Positions 50,059-58,908 of a DNA stretch of 64,000 nucleotides are shown piece by piece; within the stretch, counting starts at the first letter, position 1; every line of letters starts with the position of its first letter. A program made the translations under genes and the position numbers. The notes beneath the pieces are model-generated. The model did no database searches and was not told the origin of the DNA. It saw nothing but the letters and a program-made list of their open reading frames with translations. The DNA is from Streptomyces sp. SJL17-4 (lineage in GTDB: Bacteria; Actinomycetota; Actinomycetes; Streptomycetales; Streptomycetaceae), in the NCBI RefSeq assembly GCF_036826855.1, contig NZ_CP104578.1, positions 6,111,501 to 6,175,500 on the forward strand, in the 5' to 3' direction.

Positions 50059-51651
50059 ATGTCCTCCAGCACCTCCGGCGAGCCGCCCGGCCTGCGCACC
50101 GGAACCCTCAGCACCGCCGACATCTCCTTCTTCGTCGTCTCCGCCGCCGCACCGCTGACCGTGATGGCCGGCGTCGCCCCCATCGCCCTCGTCCTCGGCG
50201 GCATCGGCGCCCCGGCCGGCTACCTCCTCGCCGGCATCACCCTCACGATCTTCGCCGTCGGCTTCACCACCATGAGCCGCCACGTCCGCAGCGGCGGCGC
50301 CTTCTACGCGTACATCGCCCAGGGGCTCGGCACACCGCTCGGCATCGCCGCCGCCCTCGTCGCCATGGTCGGCTACAACGGCATGGAGATCGGCGTCTAC
50401 GGACTCCTCGGCTCCGCCACCGCCGACACCGCCGGCGCCCTGTGGGGCGTCGACCTGCCCTGGCTCCCGATCGCCCTCGGCGGCCTGCTGCTCATCTGGT
50501 ACGGCGGCCACCGCTCCATCGACTTCGGCGCCAAGGTCCTCGGCGTCCTGCTCGTCGCCGAGACCGGCATACTCGTCCTCCTCGCCGGCGGCGTGCTGCT
50601 CAAGGGCGGCGCGGACGGGCTCTCCCTCGCCTCCTTCGCCCCCGGCAACGTCCTCGTCCCCGGCACGGCCGCCGTCCTGGCCTTCGCCTTCTCGGCCTTC
50701 ACCGGCTTCGAGTCCACCGTGATCTACCGCCGCGAGGCCCGCGACCCGGCCCGCACCATCCCCCGCGCCACGTACATCGCGGTCGGCTTCCTCGGCCTGT
50801 TCTACGCCTTCGTCGTGTGGACCGTGATCCAGGCCTTCGGCGACGACAAGGTCGTCGCGGCCGCCGCCGGCGACACCGGCGGACTCTTCTTCGCCGCCAT
50901 CACCACCTACGTCGGCTCCTGGGCCGCCGACCTGATGCACGTGTTCATCGTGACCAGCATCATCGCCTCGCTGCTCGCCTTCCACAACGCGATCAACCGC
51001 TACGCCCTCGCCCTCGCCGAGGAGGGCGTCCTGCCCGCCGCCCTCGGCCGGATCCACCCCCGCCACCGCTCCCCGTACGTCGCCGGCATCGCCCAGACCG
51101 TGCTCGGCGCGGCTGTCGTCCTCGGCTTCGCGGCCGCCGGCGCCGACCCGTACACCCAGCTGCTGCTCTGGGTGAACACCCCGGGGATGCTCGGGCTCAT
51201 GGCGCTGATGCTGCTCGCCGCCCTCGCCGTCGTCCGCTACTTCCGGCGCGTCCCGCACCAGGAGGGCGCCCTGCGCACCCTCGTCGCCCCCGTCACCGCG
51301 GCCGCCCTGCTGGCCGTGGCGATCTGGCTGGTCGCCTCCAAGGTCGCGCTCTTCACCGGCGCGTCCCCGACGGTCAACGCGGTCCTCGTCGCCGTCGTCC
51401 CCGCCGTCCTCGTCCTCGGGCTCCTCCTCGCGTACCGGCTGCGCCGCACGCGCCCCGAGGTCTACGCCCGATTCGCCGAAGAACCGCCCACCGAGCAGCC
51501 CGCCGAGCCGCACCCCGACCCGCACGCCGAGCAGCCCACCGAAGGAGCCGACGCCTCGTGTCCGCAGCCCCCGACCTCCTCCTCGTCGACGCCCGCCTCC
51601 GTACCCCCGAACCGAGCGGCCACACCACTGTCGCCGTCCGCGACGGACTGA
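50059..51651 (+). CDS. APC-family amino acid/amine permease
   Basis: A 530-residue membrane transporter with about 12 helices. LRTGTLSTADISFFVVSAAAPLTVMAG is the consensus first helix of APC permeases, followed by GGAFYAYIAQGLGTPLG and AVLAFAFSAFTGFESTVIYRREARDPARTIPRATY, the core APC loop. A tail of about 55 residues is Pro/Ser/Thr-rich and overlaps the start of the amidohydrolase gene, so it may be low-constraint. GAGAAGGG precedes the ATG by 12 bases. Likely imports an amine or amide substrate for the hydrolase. Confidence 0.93.
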   Translation: MSSSTSGEPPGLRTGTLSTADISFFVVSAAAPLTVMAGVAPIALVLGGIGAPAGYLLAGITLTIFAVGFTTMSRHVRSGGAFYAYIAQGLGTPLGIAAALVAMVGYNGMEIGVYGLLGSATADTAGALWGVDLPWLPIALGGLLLIWYGGHRSIDFGAKVLGVLLVAETGILVLLAGGVLLKGGADGLSLASFAPGNVLVPGTAAVLAFAFSAFTGFESTVIYRREARDPARTIPRATYIAVGFLGLFYAFVVWTVIQAFGDDKVVAAAAGDTGGLFFAAITTYVGSWAADLMHVFIVTSIIASLLAFHNAINRYALALAEEGVLPAALGRIHPRHRSPYVAGIAQTVLGAAVVLGFAAAGADPYTQLLLWVNTPGMLGLMALMLLAALAVVRYFRRVPHQEGALRTLVAPVTAAALLAVAIWLVASKVALFTGASPTVNAVLVAVVPAVLVLGLLLAYRLRRTRPEVYARFAEEPPTEQPAEPHPDPHAEQPTEGADASCPQPPTSSSSTPASVPPNRAATPLSPSATD

Positions 51652-53138
51652 TCACCGCCCTCGGCGACGCCGCCGACGCCCGTGCCTGGCGCGGCCCCGG
51701 CACCGAGGTCGTCGACCTGGCCGGCGCCACCCTCACCCCCGGCCTCACCGACGCCCACAGCCACCCCGTCTGGGGCCTGGAGATGTTCACCGGCACCGAT
51801 CTGTCCGGCGTCACCGACCTCGAAGGACTGCGGGCCGCCCTCCGCGACGCCGAGCGCCGCGACGGCTGGATCATCGGCTTCGGCCTCGACCACAACGTCT
51901 TCGGCGGCCGCCCCGTCCACCGCGACCTGATCGAGGACGTCCTCGGCGGCGCCCCCGCGTACCTCCGCCTCTACGACGGACACTCGGTCCTGGCCAGTGC
52001 GGCCGCCCTCAAGGCCGCCGGCATCGACGGGCCCCGCGCCTTCGCCCAGCTCTCCGAGATCGTCTGCGGAGCCGACGGACGCCCCACCGGCCATCTGGTC
52101 GAGCACGCCGCCATGGACCTGATGACCCCGTTCCTGCCCGCCCAGCCGTACGCCGAGCGCCGCGACCGGCTCGTCGACCTGCTCACCGGCATGGCCGCCA
52201 CCGGACTCACCTCCGCCCACGTCATGGACCTCGGCGGACCCGACGTACCCGGCCTCCTGACCGCCCTGGAGGAGGACGGCGAGCTGCCGCTCCGCCTCCG
52301 CCTCGCGCCCTGGTGCATGCCGGGCGTCGGCGAAGAGGAGCTGGACGAGTTCGTACGGCTCCAGGGGCGGGCCGGGCGCATGTGGACGATCGGCGGCGTG
52401 AAGTTCTTCATGGACGGCACCGTCGAGGGCGGCACCGCCTGGCTGGAACACGCCGACTGCCACGGCCGGGGCACCGACGCCTTCTGGCCCGACCCGGCCG
52501 CGTACACGGCCGCCGTACGCCATCTCCACCGTGCCGGGGTCGGCACCGCCACCCACGCCATCGGCGACGCCGCCGTACGGCACGTCCTCGACACCGTGGA
52601 AGGCCTCGGCGGATTCGGTACGGGCGGTCCCCGCCATCGCATCGAGCACATCGAGACGGTCCCGGACGACCAGCTCGGCCGCTTCGCCGCGCTCGGCGTC
52701 GTCGCCTCGATGCAGCCCCCGCACACCGCGTACACCCGCGCCGACCACACCGACGAGTGGTCCAGGCGGCTCGGGGAGGAGCGGGCGGCCCGCGCCTGGC
52801 GCTGCCGCGACCTGCGGGACGCCGGGGCGCACCTCGCGCTCGGCTCGGACTGGCCCATCGCCCACTACGACGCCCGGCAGGTCCTCGCCACCGCGCAGGC
52901 CCCGCGCGGTGCGGCCTCGGCCCGGCACGGGCTCACGGGCCTGATGGCCCTGGAGGGGATGACCACGCACGCGGCGGTCGCGGCGGGGGAGGAGCGGATC
53001 GCGGGGCGGATCGCCGTGGGGCACCGGGCCGACCTCACCGCCTTCGCGGTGGACCCGGTGGAGGCCCCGGCGGACGAGACGGAGAACGCCCCGATCCGCC
53101 TCGCCGTCGCCGGCGGCCGGATCACCTACCGGAACTGA
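51558..53138 (+). CDS. Amidohydrolase, YtcJ-type
   Basis: A 526-residue metal-dependent hydrolase of the amidohydrolase-3 family. The metal site begins with LTPGLTDAHSHPVWG (HxH). GGVKFFMDGTVEGGTAWL, ATHAIGDAAV (His), RIEHIE and LGSDWPI (Asp) complete the binuclear set typical of YtcJ proteins. GTG at 51558 with GAAGGAG 11 bases upstream is inside the permease gene, so the two genes overlap by 94 bases in different frames. Probably hydrolyses an imported N-acyl or formamide-like compound; exact substrate unknown. Confidence 0.92.
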   Translation: MSAAPDLLLVDARLRTPEPSGHTTVAVRDGLITALGDAADARAWRGPGTEVVDLAGATLTPGLTDAHSHPVWGLEMFTGTDLSGVTDLEGLRAALRDAERRDGWIIGFGLDHNVFGGRPVHRDLIEDVLGGAPAYLRLYDGHSVLASAAALKAAGIDGPRAFAQLSEIVCGADGRPTGHLVEHAAMDLMTPFLPAQPYAERRDRLVDLLTGMAATGLTSAHVMDLGGPDVPGLLTALEEDGELPLRLRLAPWCMPGVGEEELDEFVRLQGRAGRMWTIGGVKFFMDGTVEGGTAWLEHADCHGRGTDAFWPDPAAYTAAVRHLHRAGVGTATHAIGDAAVRHVLDTVEGLGGFGTGGPRHRIEHIETVPDDQLGRFAALGVVASMQPPHTAYTRADHTDEWSRRLGEERAARAWRCRDLRDAGAHLALGSDWPIAHYDARQVLATAQAPRGAASARHGLTGLMALEGMTTHAAVAAGEERIAGRIAVGHRADLTAFAVDPVEAPADETENAPIRLAVAGGRITYRN

Positions 53139-54156
53139 CCGAGCGCTCCGTATCGGCCTTCTCGGCGACGTCCTCCGCGGTGGCCACCTCGGCCACGTCC
53201 TTCGCGGTGGCCATCTCGGTGGCGGTGGCCATCTCGGTCGCAGTGGCCGCCTCGGTCGCGGAGACCGCGGCGGTCCTCTCGTCCTCGCGGTCCGTCTCCC
53301 CCTCCGGGAGCGGGCCGCTCCGCGGCACCGCGCCCGCCATCGGCTCGACCAGCTTGGGCAGGCGGTGCGGGCGGGAGCCGTACCAGAAGTAGGAGACGGC
53401 GAAGCCGAAGGCGAGGCAGATCATGCCGCCGACCGCGTCCAGCCAGAAGTGGTTGGCGGTGGCGACGATGACGACGAGGGTCGCCATCGGGTACAGCAGG
53501 CCCAGGATCTTCGCCCAGGGCGCCTTGGCCAGGAGGAAGATCGTCAGGCCGCACCAGAGGGACCAGCCGATGTGCATCGACGGCATCGCCGCGTACTGGT
53601 TCGACACGTGCTTGAGGTTGCCCGAGGCCATTGAGCCCCAGGTGTGGTGGACGAGCACCGTGTCGACGAAGCTCTCGCTGGTCATGAGCCGCGGGGGCGC
53701 GAGCGGGTACAGGTAGTAACCGACCAGGGCCACACCGGTGGTGGCGAACAGGACGGTGCGGAACGCCCCGTAACGGCCCGGGTGCCATCGGTACAGCCAC
53801 ACGAGCACACCGATGGTCACGATGAAGTGCAGCGTCGCGTAGTAGTAGTTCATCGACACGATCAGCCATGTCACCGAGTTCACGGCATGGTTGACGGCGT
53901 GCTCGAAGGCGAGGCCGAGGGACTGCTCGACCTCCCAGATCCAGTCGGCGTTCTTGAAGGCCTGGGCCTTCTGCTCCGGCACCGCGTTGCGGATGAGCGA
54001 GTACGTCCAGTAGCTCACCGCGATCAGCGCGATCTCGAACCAGATCGTGGGGCGCCGCGGCGCGCGCGCACGGAAGCGCGCGTACCTGCCGTCGGCCACG
54101 GTGGGTGACGACGGGGTCGTCCGGTTGTCCAAACTCTTCACGGTCGTTTCACCCAT
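53122..54156 (-). CDS. PAP2/inositolphosphotransferase-like membrane enzyme
   Basis: A 344-residue membrane protein with five or six helices. The PAP2-like catalytic motifs are QYAAMPSMHIGWSLWCGL and ATANHFWLDAVGG (Ser-His, His-Asp), as in the Aur1/inositolphosphotransferase subgroup of PAP2. The C-terminal about 55 residues are a cytoplasmic acidic tail with an Ala/Thr/Glu repeat (ATATEMATATEMATAKDVAEVATAEDVAE), encoded by 18-bp DNA repeats. It probably moves a head group between lipids. The stop region overlaps the amidohydrolase by 17 bases. Confidence 0.9.
   Translation of the reverse strand: MGETTVKSLDNRTTPSSPTVADGRYARFRARAPRRPTIWFEIALIAVSYWTYSLIRNAVPEQKAQAFKNADWIWEVEQSLGLAFEHAVNHAVNSVTWLIVSMNYYYATLHFIVTIGVLVWLYRWHPGRYGAFRTVLFATTGVALVGYYLYPLAPPRLMTSESFVDTVLVHHTWGSMASGNLKHVSNQYAAMPSMHIGWSLWCGLTIFLLAKAPWAKILGLLYPMATLVVIVATANHFWLDAVGGMICLAFGFAVSYFWYGSRPHRLPKLVEPMAGAVPRSGPLPEGETDREDERTAAVSATEAATATEMATATEMATAKDVAEVATAEDVAEKADTERSVSSGR
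53204..53257. repeat. 18-bp tandem repeats in the PAP2 gene's 3' part
   Basis: Three 18-bp units (GCGGTGGCCATCTCGGTG, GCGGTGGCCATCTCGGTC and a diverged third), with a less similar copy to the left near 53177. On the minus strand they encode six-residue steps of the protein tail. Confidence 0.85.
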
Positions 54157-54279
54157 AGGGAGAGAGTCTGCCAGATCCCTTCCCCCCGACCGATCATCCC
54201 TCCGACGGGTTCGGGGCGCACCCGGTCCACCTCAGGAAGGAGGTCGTACGGAGGGGTGCCGTAGGGGGCCGGGTAGGTG

Positions 54280-55308
54280 TCAGGTACGGACGGAGGGCGG
54301 GGCCGAGGCCGTCGACCCGCGGACGACCAGCTCGGGCATGAAGACGAACTCGGAGTGCGGGGCGGGAGTGCCCCCGACCTCTTCGAGCAGTGCGCGGACC
54401 GCCGCCTGCCCCATCGCCTGCACGGGCTGCCGAATGGTGGTCAGCGGCGGATCGGTGAACGCTATGAGGGGAGAGTCGTCGAAGCCGACGACGGAGACGT
54501 CCCTGGGGACGTCGAGCCCCTGCTGCCGTGCGGCCCGGATCGCGCCGAGCGCCATCATGTCGCTCGCGCAGACCACCGCCGTACAGCCGCGGGAGATCAG
54601 CGCCCCGGCCGCGGCCTGGCCGCCCTCCAGGGTGTAGAGGGAGTGCTGGATCAGCGCCTCGGACTCCTCGGAGCCGAGGCCGAGCCGCTCCTGCATGCCC
54701 TGCTGGAAGCCCTCTATCTTGCGGAGCACCGGCACGAACCGCTTCGGTCCGACGGCGAGCCCGATCCTGGTGTGCCCGAGCGCGGCCAGGTGCGTCACCG
54801 CGAGCCGCATCGCGGCCCGGTCGTCGGGGGAGACGAAGGGCGCCTGCACCTTGGGGGAGAAGCCGTTGAGGAGGACGTACGGGACACCCTTGCCGCGGAG
54901 CTGGTCGTAGCGCGTCATGTCGGCGGTGGTGTCGGCGTGCAGTCCGGAGACGAAGATGATGCCGGCGACGCCCCGCTCCACCAGCATGTCGGTGAGCTCG
55001 TCCTCGGTGGACCCGCCGGGGGTCTGGGTGGCGAGGACCGGGGTGTACCCCTGCCGGGTCAGGGCCTGCCCGATGACCTGCGCGAGCGCGGGGAAGATCG
55101 GGTTGTCCAGTTCGGGGGTGATGAGGCCGACGAGGCCCGCGCTGCGCTGGCGCAGTCGTACGGGCCGCTCGTAGCCGAGCACGTCGAGCGCGGCAAGGAC
55201 GGATTCGCGGGTGGCCCCGGCCACACCGGGTTTGCCGTTGAGCACGCGGCTGACTGTGGCCTCACTGACCCCCGCCTGGGCTGCGATGTCGGAGAGCCGC
55301 GCGGTCAT
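54280..55308 (-). CDS. malR: LacI-family maltose regulator MalR
   Basis: A 342-residue repressor. The N-terminal LacI HTH is MTARLSDIAAQAGVSEATVSRVLNGKPGVA, with hinge ALDVLGYERPVR. The sugar-binding core has GLVGLITPELDNPIFPALAQ, GVAGIIFVSGLHAD, VSPDDRAA and VSVVGFDDSPLIAFTDPPLT. It is divergent from malEFG, as in S. coelicolor, where MalR represses maltose and alpha-amylase genes. A second, similar regulator lies downstream at 60573. ATG at 55308. Confidence 0.92.
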   Translation of the reverse strand: MTARLSDIAAQAGVSEATVSRVLNGKPGVAGATRESVLAALDVLGYERPVRLRQRSAGLVGLITPELDNPIFPALAQVIGQALTRQGYTPVLATQTPGGSTEDELTDMLVERGVAGIIFVSGLHADTTADMTRYDQLRGKGVPYVLLNGFSPKVQAPFVSPDDRAAMRLAVTHLAALGHTRIGLAVGPKRFVPVLRKIEGFQQGMQERLGLGSEESEALIQHSLYTLEGGQAAAGALISRGCTAVVCASDMMALGAIRAARQQGLDVPRDVSVVGFDDSPLIAFTDPPLTTIRQPVQAMGQAAVRALLEEVGGTPAPHSEFVFMPELVVRGSTASAPPSVRT

Positions 55309-55379
55309 GGGGATGGACTGTACCGGTCACGGGGCGTATTGCCCACCGCATGGGTGAGGTACGAGTGGTGCAAGCCACC

Positions 55380-55404
55380 CCGCAAGCTCTTGCAGAACTT
55401 GCGG
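55380..55404. promoter_or_regulatory. MalR-type operator 1 (malR side)
   Basis: CCGCAAG and CTTGCGG are perfect inverted 7-mers separated by 11 bases, with another CTTGCAG between them. This is the palindromic CTTGCNG element expected for the MalR group. It lies 75 bases before the malR start, between the divergent genes. Confidence 0.75.
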
Positions 55405-55525
55405 GGCGCGCGTGGTGTGTCAGGGGCGTGCGCGCGGGGTCGTACGGCGCCCGGGGGCGTGTGTCAGCTGCTGTCAAGCGATTCAACGGCAACCTTAGGG
55501 ACACGCGGATGTAACGATCCCCGGT

Positions 55526-55579
55526 CCTTGCAGAAAGTTCTCGCAAGGTCTTTCGGCTCGTTTTCATCCCTGTTACGTT
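55526..55579 (+). promoter_or_regulatory. MalR-type operator 2 and probable malE promoter
   Basis: CCTTGC at 55526 and GCAAGG at 55543 form an inverted repeat around AGAAAGTTCTC, the same element as operator 1. A possible promoter follows: TTTCGG at 55551 and TACGTT at 55574 (17-base spacing). The malE ATG is 87 bases further on. The rest of the 358-bp malR-malE spacer contains only these sites. Confidence 0.7.
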
Positions 55580-55666
55580 CCTGGCAACCCGGAGCGCCGC
55601 GAGGGAGCGGTCGCATGAGGAAGGTTCCAGCCCCTCGTCCCCCCGGGATCAGTTGAAGGAGTTCAC

Positions 55667-56944
55667 ATGCGGCGTGGCATAGCGGCCACCGCGCTGGTCG
55701 CGGCCCTGGGCGTGACCCTGGCGGCGTGCGGGAGTGACAGCGGTTCGGGCGGCGGCGGCTCGAAGGGCTCGGGCGAGCTCTCCGGCACCGTGACCTGGTG
55801 GGACACCTCCACGGTCGGCTCCGAGGACAAGGTCTTCAAGAAGGTCGCCGAGGACTTCAAGAAGAAGCACCCGAAGGTCACCGTCAAGTACGTGAACGTG
55901 CCGTTCGGTGAGGCGCAGAACAAGTTCAAGAACGCCGCGCAGTCCGGCTCCGGCGCCCCCGACGTCATCCGCTCCGAGGTCGCCTGGACCCCGGAGTTCG
56001 CGGACCTCGGCTACCTGGCCCCGCTGGACGGCACCACCGCCCTCAAGAACCAGGACGACTTCCTGGAGCAGGCCGCGGCCTCCACCAAGTACGACGGCAA
56101 GACCTACGCCGTCCCGCAGGTCATCGACTCCATGGGCATCTTCTACAACAAGAAGATCTTCAAGGAGGCCGGCGTCGAGGTCCCCAAGACCATCGACGAG
56201 CTCAAGACCGTCTCCGCCAAGATCAAGAAGAAGACCGGCAACCCCGGTCTCTACCTGCGCGGCGACGACGCCTACTGGTTCCTCTCCTTCCTCTACGGCG
56301 AGGGCGGCGACCTCGTCGACGCCGACAAGAAGCAGATCACCGTCGACAACCCGGCCGGTGTGAAGGGCTTCAAGGTCGTCAAGGACCTGGTGGACTCCGG
56401 TGCCGCCAAGACCGACGCCACCGACGGCTGGAACAACATGCAGACCGCCTTCAAGGAAGGCAAGGTCGCGATGATGATCAACGGCCCGTGGGCCGTCGCC
56501 GACACCTACGCCGGCAAGGAGTTCACCGACAAGGCGAACCTGGGCATCGCCCCGGTCCCCGCCGGTTCGGCCGGCCAGGGCGCCCCGCAGGGCGGTCACA
56601 ACCTCGCCGTCTACGCGGGCTCCAAGAACCTCGACGCGTCCTACGCCTTCGCCGAGTACATGACCTCGGCCGAGACCCAGGCGACGGTCGCCAAGGAGCT
56701 CAGCCTGCTCCCGACCCGTGAGTCCGTCTACATCAAGCCGGACGTCGCGACCAACGAGATGATCGGCTTCTTCAAGCCGGTCGTCGACAAGGCCGTCGAG
56801 CGCCCCTGGATCCCGGAGACCGGCAGCCTCTTCGCGCCGCTCGTCACCGAGTACACCAAGGTCCTCACCGGCCAGACCACCCCGGACAAGGGAGCGAAGG
56901 CGACGGGCGACGCCTACCGCAAGCTCCTGAAGGACTGGAAGTAA
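55667..56944 (+). CDS. malE: Maltose/maltodextrin-binding lipoprotein MalE
   Basis: A 425-residue solute-binding lipoprotein. Signal peptide MRRGIAATALVAALGVTLAACG ends in the lipobox TLAAC and is followed by a Gly/Ser-rich linker (SDSGSGGGGSKGSGELSG). The mature protein has TVTWWDTSTVGSEDKVFKK, ALKNQDDFLEQAAAS, YAVPQVIDSMGIFYNKKIF and GKVAMMINGPWAVAD, typical of family-1 sugar-binding proteins. ATG at 55667 with AAGGAG eight bases upstream. First gene of malEFG. Confidence 0.95.
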   Translation: MRRGIAATALVAALGVTLAACGSDSGSGGGGSKGSGELSGTVTWWDTSTVGSEDKVFKKVAEDFKKKHPKVTVKYVNVPFGEAQNKFKNAAQSGSGAPDVIRSEVAWTPEFADLGYLAPLDGTTALKNQDDFLEQAAASTKYDGKTYAVPQVIDSMGIFYNKKIFKEAGVEVPKTIDELKTVSAKIKKKTGNPGLYLRGDDAYWFLSFLYGEGGDLVDADKKQITVDNPAGVKGFKVVKDLVDSGAAKTDATDGWNNMQTAFKEGKVAMMINGPWAVADTYAGKEFTDKANLGIAPVPAGSAGQGAPQGGHNLAVYAGSKNLDASYAFAEYMTSAETQATVAKELSLLPTRESVYIKPDVATNEMIGFFKPVVDKAVERPWIPETGSLFAPLVTEYTKVLTGQTTPDKGAKATGDAYRKLLKDWK

Positions 56945-56963
56945 CAGGAAGGCAGGCCGGCTG

Positions 56964-57977
56964 ATGGCTGTGGACACCCCCAGCCAGTCGGTGGTGAAGG
57001 CCGCGGGCGACAGTGTCGCCCGCGGCCGGAGCCGCGGAACTGGCAAGCGCAGGAGCGTCAGGAAGCGCTCCCTCGCCACCCACTGGTACGCCTGGGCGAT
57101 GATCGCCCCGGTGACGATCGTGATCGCGGTGATCATCGGCTATCCGCTGGTCCGCGGCATCTACCTGTCGCTGACCGACGCCAATGAGCGGAACGTCGCG
57201 CGGTCGATCGGCGTCAACGAGATCCCGGCCACCTACGAGTTCGTCGGCCTGGACAACTACGCCGACGCGCTCACCGGCGGCCAGTTCCTCTCCACCCTGG
57301 GCTGGACGCTGCTGTGGACGGTCGCCTGCGTCTCGGTCACCTTCGCGCTCGGCCTCACCCTCGCCAACGTCCTCAACCGCAAGATCGCCGGCCGCTCCTT
57401 CTACCGGCTGCTGCTGATCCTGCCCTGGGCCGTGCCCGGCTTCGTCTCCGTCTTCGCCTGGCGCTTCCTCTACAACCAGGACAACGGTCTCCTCAACAAG
57501 ATCCTCGCGGGCGGCGGCATCGACGCCGTCCCGTGGCTGAACGACCCCACCTGGGCCAAGTTCTCGGTCATCCTCGTCAACGTCTGGCTCGGCGTGCCCT
57601 TCATGATGGTCGCCCTCCTCGGCGGGCTCCAGTCCATCCCCGGTGAGCTGTACGAGGCCGCCGAGATGGACGGCGCCAACGCCTGGCAGCGCTTCCGGCA
57701 CATCACCATGCCCGGCCTGAGCTCGGTGTCGACGACGGTGGTCCTGCTCTCCACCATCTGGACCTTCAACATGTTCCCGGTGATCTTCCTGCTCACCCGG
57801 GGCGGACCCGGCGAGGCCACCCAGATCCTCGTCACCCAGGCGTACAAGTTCTCCTTCGAGGTCAGTCCGCGCGACTTCGCCCAGTCCTCCACCTGGGGCG
57901 TGCTCATCCTGGTCCTCCTGATGCTCTTCGCCGCGGTCTACCGGCGAGTCCTCCGCAAGCAGGGAGAAGTCTGGTGA
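56964..57977 (+). CDS. malF: Maltose ABC transporter permease MalF
   Basis: A 337-residue inner-membrane permease. Basic N-terminus (RGRSRGTGKRRSVRKR), then six helices; the EAA loop near the C-terminus reads ELYEAAEMDGANAWQRFRHITMPGLS, the site that contacts the ATPase. No ATPase gene follows, as in other Streptomyces sugar importers, which use a shared MsiK. ATG at 56964, 19 bases after malE. Its stop overlaps malG (GTGA). Confidence 0.95.
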   Translation: MAVDTPSQSVVKAAGDSVARGRSRGTGKRRSVRKRSLATHWYAWAMIAPVTIVIAVIIGYPLVRGIYLSLTDANERNVARSIGVNEIPATYEFVGLDNYADALTGGQFLSTLGWTLLWTVACVSVTFALGLTLANVLNRKIAGRSFYRLLLILPWAVPGFVSVFAWRFLYNQDNGLLNKILAGGGIDAVPWLNDPTWAKFSVILVNVWLGVPFMMVALLGGLQSIPGELYEAAEMDGANAWQRFRHITMPGLSSVSTTVVLLSTIWTFNMFPVIFLLTRGGPGEATQILVTQAYKFSFEVSPRDFAQSSTWGVLILVLLMLFAAVYRRVLRKQGEVW

Positions 57978-58846
57978 CGACCACGACCCCCACCCCCCAG
58001 GCCGTCGCCAACACGCCGATCCGCGGCCGCCGTTCGCCGCTCGCCTCGGTCGCCCTCCACGTCACCCTGATCGTGGCGTCCGTGATCGCCGTCTTCCCCG
58101 TGCTGTGGGTCCTGCTGACCTCGCTCAAGCCGGCCAAGTACGCGATCACCACGGACTTCTTCAAGGAGACGACGCTCGAGAACTACACGAACCTGCTGAA
58201 CGACACCCCGTTCCTCACCTGGTTCGCCAACTCGCTGCTCGTCGCCGGTCTCACCACCGTCATCGGCGTCTTCATCTCCGCCACCACGGGCTACGCCGTC
58301 AGCCGCTTCCGCTTCCCCGGCAAGCGCGGCCTGATGTGGACGCTGCTCATCACCCAGATGTTCCCGGTCGCCGTCCTGATCGTGCCGATCTACAACATCA
58401 TGGCGTCGATGGGCCTGCTCAACCAGCCGGTCGGCCTGGTCATCACGTACCTGACGATCGCCGTCCCGTTCTGCGCGTGGATGATGAAGGGCTTCTTCGA
58501 CACCATCCCGCGCGAGATCGACGAGTCCGGCTACGTCGACGGCCTCACGCCCTTCGGCACCTTCTGGCGGCTGATCCTGCCGCTCGCCAAGCCGGGCATC
58601 GCGGTCACCGCGTTCTACTCCTTCATCACCGCCTGGGGCGAGGTCGCCTACGCCTCCGCCTTCATGGTCGGCGACGAGAACCTCACGCTCGCCGGCGGAC
58701 TCCAGAAGTTCGTCAACCAGTACGGCGCCCAGTGGGGCCCGATGGCCGCGGCCTCCGTGCTCATCGCCATCCCCGCGGCCCTGGTGTTCCTCTTCGCCCA
58801 GCGCCACCTCGTCACCGGCATGTCCGCCGGTGCCGTCAAGGGCTGA
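57974..58846 (+). CDS. malG: Maltose ABC transporter permease MalG
   Basis: A 290-residue permease with six helices. VTLIVASVIAVFPVLWVLLTSLKPA is the usual first helix, followed by ISATTGYAVSRFRFPGKR and the EAA-type loop PREIDESGYVDGLTPFGTFWRLILPLAKPG. GTG start at 57974 overlaps the malF stop. It forms the transmembrane pore with MalF and would be energised by MsiK encoded elsewhere. Confidence 0.95.
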   Translation: MTTTTPTPQAVANTPIRGRRSPLASVALHVTLIVASVIAVFPVLWVLLTSLKPAKYAITTDFFKETTLENYTNLLNDTPFLTWFANSLLVAGLTTVIGVFISATTGYAVSRFRFPGKRGLMWTLLITQMFPVAVLIVPIYNIMASMGLLNQPVGLVITYLTIAVPFCAWMMKGFFDTIPREIDESGYVDGLTPFGTFWRLILPLAKPGIAVTAFYSFITAWGEVAYASAFMVGDENLTLAGGLQKFVNQYGAQWGPMAAASVLIAIPAALVFLFAQRHLVTGMSAGAVKG

Positions 58847-58861
58847 CGGCCCTGAGCCCGC

Positions 58862-58885
58862 CCTCTGTACGCACCTCTGTACGCA
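58862..58885. repeat. 12-bp direct repeat between malG and the alpha-glucosidase gene
   Basis: CCTCTGTACGCA occurs twice in tandem, followed by CCTCC, in the 62-base spacer. It is a small duplication and does not interrupt the presumed operon. Confidence 0.8.
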
Positions 58886-58908
58886 CCTCCTTACCTCCCA
58901 GGGAAGAC